64,000 bases of DNA from DASUPK01 sp963744105 (GCA_963744105.1 CAVUSJ010000003.1:62001-126000); one strand, 5' to 3'. Positions 56,721 to 63,850 are shown, numbered from the stretch's first letter. Notes: generated from the letters alone by a model not told the origin. A program made the numbers and translations.

Positions 56721-58374
56721 AGCGGCCAGCGCCGCCTCTGACGACACCCAGGCTCGGGTCCACGTCCCCGAGCGCACCGTTCCCGGCTCGGAGCCGGAGC
56801 TCCGCGAGGTCTCCAAATCTGCGCCCGCCCAGGCGACGGAGGAGGTGCTGGTTCTCGACTTCGGTGGCCAGTACTCCCAGCTGATCGCCCGCCGGATCCG
56901 CGAGTGCGGCGTCTTCAGCGAGCTGCTGCCGCACGACACCCCGCTCGAGCGGATCAAGGAGCGCGGTCCCAAGGGCCTCGTCCTCTCCGGCGGACCCGCC
57001 TCGGTCTACGCCGAGGGCGCGCCCGCCCTTCGCAAGGAGCTGCTCGACCTCGGCATCCCGGTCCTGGGCATCTGTTACGGCATGCAGCTGATGGTCCACG
57101 AGCTCGGCGGCCGCGTCGAGCAGGCGCCCGCCGGCGAGTTCGGCCGCAGCCAGCTGACGCTCCGCGACGGGGGCGGCACGCTGCTCGAGGGCACACCGGC
57201 CGAGCAGCCTTGCTGGATGAGCCATCGCGACACCGTCTTCGAGCCGCCGCCCGGCTTCTCGGCGCTGGCCTCCAGCACCGAGTCCCCGGTCGCGGCCTTC
57301 GAGAGCATCGAACGCGGCCTCTACGGGATCCAGTTCCACCCCGAGGTCGTCCACACGCCCTACGGCACGGAGATCCTCACACGCTTCCTCCGCGACGTCG
57401 CCGGCTGCCGCGAGAAGTGGTCGCCCGCCTCGGTGATCGACGAGCAGGTCAGCGCCATCCAGGCCCAGGTCGGCGACGCCCGGGCGATCTGCGGGCTCTC
57501 CGGCGGCGTCGACTCGGCCACCGCCGCCCTGCTGGTCCACAGGGCGATCGGCGACCGCCTCACCTGCGTCTTCGTCGACCACGGGATGATGCGCAAGGAC
57601 GAGGCCGAGCAGGTCGTCACCGCCTTCCGCGAGCAGCACGGGATCCAGCTGGTCCACGTCGACGCGGCCGATCGCTTCCTCGACCGGCTCGCCGGCGTGG
57701 ACGACCCGGAGACCAAGCGCAAGATCATCGGCGAGGAGTTCATCCGCGTCTTCGAGGAGGAGGCCGGCAAGGTCGAGGACGCGCATTTCCTCGTCCAGGG
57801 AACGCTCTACTCCGACGTGATCGAGTCGGGCGGCGACGGCCGCGCTGCGGCGACGATCAAGTCCCACCACAACGTCGGCGGCCTCCCCGAGGAGATGGAG
57901 ATGGAGCTCGTCGAACCGCTGCGGATGCTCTTCAAGGACGAGGTCCGCGCGGTCGCGGCGGAGCTCGGGCTGCCCGAGCGCTTCGTCTGGCGTCAGCCCT
58001 TCCCGGGCCCGGGCCTCGCGATCCGCGTCGTCGGCGGAGAGGTCACCCGGGAGCGTCTCGAGATCGTCCGCGAGGCCGACGCGATCCTCCAGGAGGAGAT
58101 CCGCGCCGCCGACCTCTACCGCGAGCTCTGGCAGTCCTTCTGCGTCCTGCCGGTCGTCCGCTCGGTCGGCGTCCAGGGGGACGAGCGCTCCTACGCGCAC
58201 CCGATCGTGATCCGCGCCGTCACCTCGGACGACGCGATGACCGCTGACTGGGCCCGGCTTCCCTATGACCTGCTCGAGCGGGTATCGAACCGGATCATCA
58301 ACGAGGTCCGCGGCGTCAACCGCGTCACGCTGGACCTCACGTCGAAGCCGCCCGGCACCATCGAGTGGGAATAG
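56713..58374 (+). CDS. guaA: GMP synthase (glutamine-hydrolysing)
   Basis: 553 residues. The class I amidotransferase domain has VLVLDFGGQYSQLIARRIRE, VLGICYGMQLMVHELGGRVE (Cys nucleophile) and GIQFHPEVVHTPYGTEI (His/Glu). The ATP pyrophosphatase domain has AICGLSGGVDSATAALLVHR (PP-loop). The dimerisation domain has FPGPGLAIRVVGGEVTRERL and the end RVTLDLTSKPPGTIEWE. It is ~45 residues longer than usual at the N-terminus (MTEAASAASDDTQARVHVPE and on), a disordered extension before the conserved core. Converts XMP to GMP after GuaB3. Confidence 0.96.
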   Translation: MTEAASAASDDTQARVHVPERTVPGSEPELREVSKSAPAQATEEVLVLDFGGQYSQLIARRIRECGVFSELLPHDTPLERIKERGPKGLVLSGGPASVYAEGAPALRKELLDLGIPVLGICYGMQLMVHELGGRVEQAPAGEFGRSQLTLRDGGGTLLEGTPAEQPCWMSHRDTVFEPPPGFSALASSTESPVAAFESIERGLYGIQFHPEVVHTPYGTEILTRFLRDVAGCREKWSPASVIDEQVSAIQAQVGDARAICGLSGGVDSATAALLVHRAIGDRLTCVFVDHGMMRKDEAEQVVTAFREQHGIQLVHVDAADRFLDRLAGVDDPETKRKIIGEEFIRVFEEEAGKVEDAHFLVQGTLYSDVIESGGDGRAAATIKSHHNVGGLPEEMEMELVEPLRMLFKDEVRAVAAELGLPERFVWRQPFPGPGLAIRVVGGEVTRERLEIVREADAILQEEIRAADLYRELWQSFCVLPVVRSVGVQGDERSYAHPIVIRAVTSDDAMTADWARLPYDLLERVSNRIINEVRGVNRVTLDLTSKPPGTIEWE

Positions 58375-58391
58375 CCGCACCGCGGCGAGGG

Positions 58392-58778
58392 ATGTCGGAG
58401 GACAACGTCAAGGCGATCAGAGGTGGATTCGCCGCGCTCGGCCGCGGTGACCTGGATGCCCTGGTGGAGCTGTATGACGAGGACGCGATCTTCGAGACGC
58501 TCCTGCTGGGCACCCATCACGGCAAGGAGGCCATCCGCCGGATCCACGCCGAGAACCTGGCCAATCAGTCCGGCTATTCGGTTGAGCCGGTCGAGATGAT
58601 CGACGCCGGCGACAAGGTGGTCACGGTGGTCCAGACCGGCGGCGCGGGGCCGGTGAGCAAGATCTCACTTGACGACCAATTCGCCTTCGTCCACACGATG
58701 AGGGACGGGCTGATCGTGCGAGAGCAGACCTTCCGAAACAGAGAGGAAGCACTGGAAGCCGCCGGAGTGCCGGGCTAG
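58392..58778 (+). CDS. SnoaL-like (NTF2-fold) protein
   Basis: 128 residues from ATG 58392 (GCGAGGG before it). NVKAIRGGFAALGRGDLDAL, VELYDEDAIFETLLLGTHHG, KEAIRRIHAENLANQSGYSV and FAFVHTMRDGLIVREQTFRN show the cone-shaped NTF2/SnoaL fold used by small-molecule isomerases, hydrolases and scaffolds. Active-site residues vary in this family, so no reaction is assigned. Only 17 nt after guaA. Confidence 0.78.
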   Translation: MSEDNVKAIRGGFAALGRGDLDALVELYDEDAIFETLLLGTHHGKEAIRRIHAENLANQSGYSVEPVEMIDAGDKVVTVVQTGGAGPVSKISLDDQFAFVHTMRDGLIVREQTFRNREEALEAAGVPG

Positions 58779-58852
58779 GCAGCGGCTCGCCCTGCGTATA
58801 GGGTGGGATCGGTTCGCTGGCACGAACTGCCACGGACTCAATACGGGGGGCA

Positions 58853-59161
58853 ATGGGAGGCACCACGCTTCCCGCGGAGGTGAGCACGTTGATTCTGTTG
58901 ACGACGCAGGCAGACGATTTTGACCACTGGTTGGAGGTCTTCTCAACCAAAGGCGCCGAGAAGCGGAAGGAGCACGGGTCCAAGGGTTCGACCGTGTTTC
59001 GCGATCCCAATGAAGAGGACCGGATCTGGGTGATCTTCGACTGGGACCAGGACGGCTTTCAGAGCTTCGTCTCCGACCCGGAGGTTCCACCGATCATGCA
59101 GGAGGCCGGCCACAAGGGCCCACCCCAGGCGGCGCAGCTCTCCGGCCAGTTCGAGGCCTAG
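58853..59161 (+). CDS. small dimeric alpha/beta-barrel-like protein
   Basis: 102 residues from ATG 58853, or 90 from TTG 58889, which has a good SD GGAGG (58876-58880) before it and begins at the first strand LILLTTQADDFDHWLEVFST. RIWVIFDWDQDGFQSFVSDP, EVPPIMQEAGHKGPPQ fit the ABM/EthD-like fold of about 95 residues. Function unknown. A TATAGGGT sequence at 58798 could be its promoter with a ~45-nt leader. Confidence 0.65.
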   Translation: MGGTTLPAEVSTLILLTTQADDFDHWLEVFSTKGAEKRKEHGSKGSTVFRDPNEEDRIWVIFDWDQDGFQSFVSDPEVPPIMQEAGHKGPPQAAQLSGQFEA

Positions 59162-59184
59162 CCCCAGAGCATCGGCGTAGCGCC

Positions 59185-59203
59185 GCCGGGCCGAGTGCCC
59201 GGC
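59185..59203. terminator. 7-bp hairpin between convergent genes
   Basis: GCCGGGC-CGAGT-GCCCGGC between the convergent genes ending at 59161 and 59221. No U-tract on either side; possible shared weak terminator. Confidence 0.4.
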
Positions 59204-59220
59204 GACGGGCCTGATTGTCG

Positions 59221-59601
59221 TCAGGTGGTCTCTTCGAGCACGGCGCGCAGGCTCTCCAGATCATCCGAGCCGAAGACGATCCGGTTCTGCGTGGCGACGT
59301 AGACGAGATCGAGGTTGATTCCCGCCTTTGCGATCTTGCGGGTGAGGTCCGCCAGAACGCCGGGACGGTCCTCGACCTGCACCACGACCACCTCGCGCTC
59401 CCGGGTGACGGCGACGTGGGAGATCGCCAGCGCGTGCCTCGCGGCCTCGGCGTGCGGGACCAGGATGTGCAGCTCTGCTCGGTCGCCGGGCCCGATGCAG
59501 GTGACCGCCGAGATATTCACGCCGGCGTCGCTGATCGCCGCTGCAACCTCCGCGAGCGAGCCGGGCGTGTTCTCGATGTCGATGTCGAGATCGATCGCCA
59601 G
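59221..59601 (-). CDS. tandem ACT-domain protein
   Basis: About 126 residues. ACT 1: LAIDLDIDIENTPGSLAEVA, ISDAGVNISAVTCIGPGDRA. ACT 2: VVVVQVEDRPGVLADLTRKI, AGINLDLVYVATQNRIVFGS. Both keep the N/RPG loop that binds amino acids in ACT regulators. The frame has no ATG, GTG or TTG before the first ACT strand; GTG 59520 would cut domain 1 in half. A TAGGCT box, including the peptidase stop TAG, is 9 nt before CTG 59601, so CTG is the most likely start; ATC 59595 is next. Confidence 0.8.
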   Translation of the reverse strand: MAIDLDIDIENTPGSLAEVAAAISDAGVNISAVTCIGPGDRAELHILVPHAEAARHALAISHVAVTREREVVVVQVEDRPGVLADLTRKIAKAGINLDLVYVATQNRIVFGSDDLESLRAVLEETT

Positions 59602-59610
59602 TGCGCGATC

Positions 59611-59616
59611 AGCCTA
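59611..59616 (-). promoter_or_regulatory. -10 box TAGGCT before the ACT gene
   Basis: The hexamer contains the TAG stop of the upstream M23 peptidase and is 9 nt before CTG 59601. Confidence 0.4.
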
Positions 59617-60207
59617 CTCAGCCGCGTCGTAGAAGAGCCGTTTGCTGACCGAGTACTGGCCGGGCGGCGGCTTCGGCTCGGTCTGCAGCGGGCCGCCGGA
59701 GAACTTGTCCCAGGAGCGCAGGTGGGGAAGGGGATCGGTCCGGCCGCCGCCCGCGAACCACCGGCCCTTCCAGAGCTCGAAGTGGAGATGGCAGACGCCG
59801 CTGTCCGTTCCGGTCATGCCGACTGAGCCGAGACGCTGGCCCACGTGGACCGGCTTGCCGGCGCCCACCCGGGAGCGGCCCTTCATGTGGCCGTATACGA
59901 AGTCGAAGCGCGTCCCCGTCCCTCCGAGGACGACGTAGTTGCCGTAGCCGGTCGAGTAGCCCGCCGACTTGACGACCCCGTCGTGCGCGGCGACGATCGG
60001 GGTGCCGCAATTGGCGATGATGTCCTGGCCCGTGTGGATGGAGCCGTCGGCCCGCTTCACTCCGAAGCCGGTGACGTCGGGGTTGCCGTAGTTGTGCGGC
60101 CCGCGGAGGGGATAGCGGTAGCGCTGCGTGGCCGAGGCGGGTGCGGCCAGCAGGAGGGAGGCGAGGCCTACCGCGAGGGCGGCGGCGACGCCTCGGCGGG
60201 GATGCAT
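59614..60207 (-). CDS. secreted M23 (LytM) peptidase
   Basis: 197 residues from ATG 60207 (an ATG seven codons earlier gives an odd head). Signal peptide: GVAAALAVGLASLLLAAPAS. The M23 domain keeps HTGQDIIANCGTP (HxxxD), GNYVVLGGTGTRFDFVYGHM and CHLHFELWKGRWF (HxH), so the zinc site is complete and it should cut peptidoglycan cross-bridges or act as a wall hydrolase. It follows the riboswitch-controlled M23 gene by about 50 nt and may share its transcript. Confidence 0.85.
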   Translation of the reverse strand: MHPRRGVAAALAVGLASLLLAAPASATQRYRYPLRGPHNYGNPDVTGFGVKRADGSIHTGQDIIANCGTPIVAAHDGVVKSAGYSTGYGNYVVLGGTGTRFDFVYGHMKGRSRVGAGKPVHVGQRLGSVGMTGTDSGVCHLHFELWKGRWFAGGGRTDPLPHLRSWDKFSGGPLQTEPKPPPGQYSVSKRLFYDAAE

Positions 60208-60258
60208 GCCTGCCTCAGAACACACCAAGGCCCCGGTTGTAGCACCCGAGGGCGGACG

Positions 60259-60867
60259 CTACTTGGAGGCGTAGCCCTGGTACGTGCGCAGGTACGGCAT
60301 CGGGTCGACCGGATGGCCGCCCCGGTACCACTTGCCGAGCCACAGCTCGAAGTGGAGGTGGCACGCGGTCGCGTCGCCCGTCTGCCCGACGATGCCGAGC
60401 TGCTGGCCGGGCTGAAGCACCTGGCCCTTCACGACCGAGGCGCGTGCCGCGAGGTGGGCGTACATGTAGTCCTGGTGAAGCTTCTTGTTGCGGATCACGA
60501 CGTAGTTGCCGGCGGCGCCCTGGTAGCTCACCCACTTGACCTTGGCGCGGCTGACCGAGACGAGGGGCGTGCCGCAGGCGGCCATGATGTCCTGGCCCTG
60601 ATGGGTGTGGCCTGCGCGGGGAGCGCCGACCCCCTGGCCGAACGTGTGCGGGCCGGCCACCGGGAAGATCATCGAGCCGGGGGCGGCGGGGGTGGTGGTC
60701 GTCGTCGTCGAAGGATCGGTCGTGGTGCCGCCCGGAGCGCCGACGCCGCCGCTCTGAGCGGAGGCGGTCTGGGCCCCGATCACCGAGAGAGCGAGCGCCG
60801 CGGCAGCGATCAGCGCCACCCTGCGGGGCTTGGGTCCAACCTGCTTGTCGGTCGACACGCTTCGCAC
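60259..60867 (-). CDS. secreted M23 peptidase under a c-di-AMP riboswitch
   Basis: 202 residues from GTG 60867. The signal peptide ends ...VIGAQTASAQ; a Thr/Pro-rich linker (~20 residues with six consecutive Thr) follows. The M23 domain has HQGQDIMAACGTPLVSVSRA (HxxxD), GNYVVIRNKKLHQDYMYAHL and CHLHFELWLGKWYRGG (HxH); all zinc ligands are present. It hydrolyses peptidoglycan. The 5' leader is a cyclic-di-AMP riboswitch ending next to the GAGAGAG-GTG start. It is one of two adjacent M23 paralogues. Confidence 0.9.
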   Translation of the reverse strand: MRSVSTDKQVGPKPRRVALIAAAALALSVIGAQTASAQSGGVGAPGGTTTDPSTTTTTTPAAPGSMIFPVAGPHTFGQGVGAPRAGHTHQGQDIMAACGTPLVSVSRAKVKWVSYQGAAGNYVVIRNKKLHQDYMYAHLAARASVVKGQVLQPGQQLGIVGQTGDATACHLHFELWLGKWYRGGHPVDPMPYLRTYQGYASK

Positions 60868-60869
60868 TC

Positions 60870-60990
60870 TCTCTGCGGCCTACGGAGTTAGCTGGCGGGC
60901 TCGCGCCGAGAGCGGCGCTACGAACCAGTTGGTTGCGATTCGCCCCTGGGGTGTGAACCCCTTTGGGTCCTCCGTTCCCCCCGAACTGCG
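60870..60990 (-). promoter_or_regulatory. cyclic-di-AMP (ydaO-yuaA) riboswitch
   Basis: Read on the minus strand the leader contains GGAGGACCCAA (60963-60973), GGGGCGAATC, GAGCCCG and CAGCTAACTCCGTAGGC (60878-60894), the conserved blocks of the ydaO-type riboswitch. P1 is formed by CGGAG with CTCCG. These RNAs bind c-di-AMP and in Actinobacteria commonly control wall hydrolases, which matches the M23 gene starting 3 nt later. A TATACT box at 61020-61025 is a candidate promoter. The rest of 60868-61078 holds only this and the hairpin below. Confidence 0.85.
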
Positions 60991-61024
60991 TCAGGGGAAC
61001 TTGGCCTTGCTGGCGCGGCAGTAT

Positions 61025-61062
61025 AACCAGAGGACCGGGGGTCACCCCCCGGTCCTCTGGTT
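61025..61062. terminator. perfect 17-bp hairpin
   Basis: AACCAGAGGACCGGGGG pairs with CCCCCGGTCCTCTGGTT across a 4-nt loop, the longest perfect stem in the window. It lies 16 nt past the stop of the 43-codon remnant and just upstream of the riboswitch promoter, so it probably ends the older gene of which the remnant is a fragment. No U-tract. Confidence 0.65.
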
Positions 61063-61078
61063 GCAAACCGCACTACCG

Positions 61079-61210
61079 CTACTGGATGTAGCCGTCCTCC
61101 TTCAGGTACTGAGTCGCCACCGCGGCCGGCCGCTTGGTCACGTCCCGATACGAGACGGACGCTGCTTGGTGCCCAGCCTCCACTTCGGGCGATCCTACCG
61201 GCGCTATCAT
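61079..61210 (-). pseudogene. remnant of a solute-binding protein (OpuAC-like C-terminus)
   Basis: An ATG-to-TAG frame of 43 codons whose end, SYRDVTKRPAAVATQYLKED followed by GYIQ, matches the last ~25 residues of glycine-betaine/choline-type binding proteins (..KxPAxVAxxFLKExGL). The first ~20 residues (MIAPVGSPEVEAGHQAA) are not convincing. I read it as the surviving tail of a lost opuAC-like gene still followed by its terminator hairpin. Its ATG overlaps the rplM -10 box. Confidence 0.5.
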
Positions 61211-61244
61211 GCGCCGGCCGCGGGATTGGTGCGCGGCTCTTTTT
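61205..61244 (+). promoter_or_regulatory. rplM promoter and terminator-like leader hairpin
   Basis: TATCAT (61205-61210) is a good -10 box; transcription would begin near 61217. The leader then forms GCCGCG (61217-61222) / CGCGGC (61232-61237) with a T-rich TCTTTTT directly before the ATG. The hairpin plus U-tract looks like an attenuator placed at the start codon. Confidence 0.45.
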
Positions 61245-61700
61245 ATGGCCACAGCTACTGCGATGAAGACCTATCAGGCGAACGCCCAGGACCGCGAGCG
61301 GGACTGGTATGTCGTCGACGCCGAGGGCAAGACGCTCGGCCGGCTGGCGACCCAGATCGCCGACGTCCTGCGCGGCAAGCGCAAGGCGACCTACACGCCG
61401 CATGTCGACGTCGGCGACTTCGTCATCGTCGTCAACGCAGAGAAGGTCGCCGTGACCGGCAACAAGCGCGAGGCGAAGCGCTACTGGCGCCACAGCGGGT
61501 ACCCGGGCGGCATTCGCTCCCGGACGCTCGGCGAGCTGCTCGAGCAGCGGCCCGAGGAGGTCATCCGCAAGGCCGTCAAGGGGATGATCCCCCGCAACCG
61601 GCTCGGCCGCCAGCAGCTCCGCAAGCTCAAGGTCTACGCCGGCGCAGAGCATCCCCACCAGGCCCAGCAGCCCAAGGAACTTCAGATCGAGACGCGCTGA
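61245..61700 (+). CDS. rplM: 50S ribosomal protein L13
   Basis: 151 residues from ATG 61245; the ATG at 61263 (MKTYQANAQ) gives the more usual length. DWYVVDAEGKTLGRLATQIA, LRGKRKATYTPHVDVGDFVI, VAVTGNKREAKRYWRHSGYP, GMIPRNRLGRQQLRKLKVYA and EHPHQAQQPKEL are complete L13 blocks. It is an early assembly protein of the 50S subunit and is followed by rpsI with a 1-nt overlap (TGATG), the universal rplM-rpsI pairing. Confidence 0.96.
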   Translation: MATATAMKTYQANAQDRERDWYVVDAEGKTLGRLATQIADVLRGKRKATYTPHVDVGDFVIVVNAEKVAVTGNKREAKRYWRHSGYPGGIRSRTLGELLEQRPEEVIRKAVKGMIPRNRLGRQQLRKLKVYAGAEHPHQAQQPKELQIETR

Positions 61701-62509
61701 TGCAGGACGAGCAGAACGACCAGCCCCAGAACGACGAGCCCCAGGCCGAGGAGCCCCAGGCGGAGGAGCCTCAGGCCGAGGCTCCCGCCGAGGAGCAGCC
61801 TCCCGCCGAGGAGGCCCTCGCTGAGGACGCCGCCACGGAGGACGACACGCCCGCCGAGGAGGCTGCCGCGCCGGCAGAGGAGGAGGCTCCCGCAGAGCAG
61901 CCCGCCGAGCCGGCCAAGGCCGAGGGCAAGGGCAAGAAGGAGGAGGTCGTCCCCGGCGCCGAGCTCGACCCGATCGCGATCGAGCCGGAGCGCCAGCTCG
62001 ACGCGGAGGAGCGTGCCCGCCAGGAGGCCGAGGAGGAGGAGCGAGCCCGCCGCGAGCGCGAGCTGATCGGCGAGGAGGAGGAAGCCGCTCCTCTCGCGGC
62101 CCAGCCCGCCAAGCTCTCGGGCGACGCGTCCTACTCCGCGACCGGCAAGCGGAAGTCCTCCATCGCCCGCGTGATCATCAGGCCCGGTGACGGCACGATC
62201 CAGATCAACAAGCGGACGCTCGAGGAGTACTTCCCGCGGGACTACCTCCGGTCCGTCGCCAAGCAGCCGCTGGTCCAGAGCGGATACGAGGGGAACGTCG
62301 ACGTTCGAATCCGCGTGCACGGCGGAGGGATCTCCGGCCAGGCGGCCGCGGTCCGTCACGGAATCGCCCGCGCTCTGACCGAGGTCGATCCCGCGCTCCG
62401 CCCCGAGCTCAAGCGCCGGGGCATGCTGACCCGCGACGCGCGGGTCAAGGAGCGCCGCAAGGCCGGCCTGAAGAAGGCCCGCAAGAAGCCTCAGTTCTCG
62501 AAGCGCTAG
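61700..62509 (+). CDS. rpsI: 30S ribosomal protein S9 with long acidic N-terminal extension
   Basis: 269 residues, about twice the normal S9. Residues ~145-269 are standard S9: ATGKRKSSIARVIIRPGDGT, INKRTLEEYFPRDYLRSVAK, GGGISGQAAAVRHGIARALT, RDARVKERRKAGLKKARKKP, end QFSKR. Residues 1-140 are a Glu/Ala/Pro/Gln-rich, low-complexity acidic tail with the repeat EEPQAEEPQAEAP and a basic patch KAEGKGKKEEVVP. Such an extension is absent from typical S9. It is in frame from ATG 61700 that overlaps the rplM stop, with no start closer to the S9 core. Confidence 0.93.
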   Translation: MQDEQNDQPQNDEPQAEEPQAEEPQAEAPAEEQPPAEEALAEDAATEDDTPAEEAAAPAEEEAPAEQPAEPAKAEGKGKKEEVVPGAELDPIAIEPERQLDAEERARQEAEEEERARRERELIGEEEEAAPLAAQPAKLSGDASYSATGKRKSSIARVIIRPGDGTIQINKRTLEEYFPRDYLRSVAKQPLVQSGYEGNVDVRIRVHGGGISGQAAAVRHGIARALTEVDPALRPELKRRGMLTRDARVKERRKAGLKKARKKPQFSKR

Positions 62510-62512
62510 CGT
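62507..62512 (+). promoter_or_regulatory. -10 box TAGCGT overlapping the rpsI stop
   Basis: TAGCGT contains the rpsI TAG and is 9 nt before GTG 62522. Confidence 0.4.
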
Positions 62513-62521
62513 CCGCCGCGC

Positions 62522-63829
62522 GTGGCGGAGAGGAGATTCTTCGGGACCGATGGGGTCCGGGGCCCCGTGGGCGAGTTGCTCACCCCCGATCTCGCCGTGC
62601 GGCTCGGCCGCGCCGCGGCCCTGCGGGACGGCTCCGAGCGCCCGCAGGTCCTGATCGTCCGGGACACCCGCGAGTCGGGGCCGATGCTCGAGGAGGCTCT
62701 CGCGGCCGGGATCGCTGCCGGCGGAGGTGACGCCATGCTGGGCGGCGTCCTGCCGACACCCGCCGCCTCCGTCCTGACCCGGCGCCTCAGCTTCGATCTG
62801 GCGGCCGTCGTCTCGGCCTCCCACAACCCGTTCTCGGACAACGGGATCAAGTTCTTCAACTCGCGCGGCACGAAGCTCGACGACGACGTCGAGCTCGAGA
62901 TCGAGGGGCTGATGGACGAGGAGACCGGGGAGCGCGTCGGCGGCGTGCGGTCTCTCGAGGGCGCGTTCGACGACTACATCCGCGAGCTGCGTACCGCCTT
63001 CCCGCTCGATCTCTCCGGCATGCGGGTCGCTCTCGACTGCGCGAACGGCGCCACCTTCCGCGCCGCGCCCGTGATCTTCCAGGCCCTCGGGGCGGACCTG
63101 GTGACGACCGGCGTCGAGCCCGACGGCCGCAACATCAACGCTGAGTGCGGCTCCACCCATCCGGAGAACCTGATCGAGCTCGTCCGCTCCTCCGGCGCCG
63201 ACATCGGCTTCGCCTTCGACGGCGACGGCGATCGCATCGCCGCCGTCGACGGCAAGTGCCGGCTCCATGACGGCGACGACCTGATGGCCCTGATCGCCCT
63301 CGACCTCCAGAGGCGCGGCGAGCTCGAGGGCGGGGTGGCGGTGACCGTGATGACCAACTACGGGTTCATGACGACGATGGAGAAGGCGGGGATCGAGGTC
63401 GTCCAGACCCAGGTCGGCGACCGCTACGTGATCGAGCAGCTGGTCGAGCGGGACTGGCGGCTCGGCGGGGAGCAGTCCGGCCACATCGTCTGGACCGACT
63501 TCACCCCGACCGGCGACGGGATCGCGGCGTCGCTGCTCACGCTGCGCGCGCTGGGGAAGCGCCGCCTGGAGGACGTCGAGCCGTTCGAGCGACTGCCCCA
63601 GAGGCTCGAGAACGTCAGGGTCAAGGACCGCGGCGCGATCGAGGGCGCCGACGAGGTGTGGAGCGCCGTGGATGAGGAGAACGCGAAGCTCGAGGGCCGC
63701 GGACGGGTGCTGGTCCGGCCGTCGGGCACCGAGCCGCTGGTGCGAGTGATGGTGGAGGCCCCGGACGAGGGCGAGACCGAGGCGGTCTGCAATCGCCTTG
63801 TCGAGCTGGTCAAGAAGGTCTTGGCCTAG
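62522..63829 (+). CDS. glmM: phosphoglucosamine mutase
   Basis: 435 residues, GTG start. RRFFGTDGVRGPVGELLTPD, AAVVSASHNPFSDNGIKFFN (catalytic phosphoserine in SASHNP), IGFAFDGDGDRIAAVDGK (Mg loop DGDGDR), GGEQSGHIVWTDFTPTGDG (sugar loop GEQSGH) and VLVRPSGTEPLVRVMVEAPD (phosphate site) are all intact. It turns GlcN-6-P into GlcN-1-P for peptidoglycan and other amino-sugar polymers and precedes glmS. Confidence 0.97.
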   Translation: MAERRFFGTDGVRGPVGELLTPDLAVRLGRAAALRDGSERPQVLIVRDTRESGPMLEEALAAGIAAGGGDAMLGGVLPTPAASVLTRRLSFDLAAVVSASHNPFSDNGIKFFNSRGTKLDDDVELEIEGLMDEETGERVGGVRSLEGAFDDYIRELRTAFPLDLSGMRVALDCANGATFRAAPVIFQALGADLVTTGVEPDGRNINAECGSTHPENLIELVRSSGADIGFAFDGDGDRIAAVDGKCRLHDGDDLMALIALDLQRRGELEGGVAVTVMTNYGFMTTMEKAGIEVVQTQVGDRYVIEQLVERDWRLGGEQSGHIVWTDFTPTGDGIAASLLTLRALGKRRLEDVEPFERLPQRLENVRVKDRGAIEGADEVWSAVDEENAKLEGRGRVLVRPSGTEPLVRVMVEAPDEGETEAVCNRLVELVKKVLA

Positions 63830-63833
63830 CGAC

Positions 63834-63839
63834 TACTCT
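63834..63839 (+). promoter_or_regulatory. -10 box TACTCT before glmS
   Basis: TACTCT is 11 nt before ATG 63851, close to leaderless spacing. Confidence 0.35.
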
Positions 63840-63850
63840 TTGTCGCCCTT

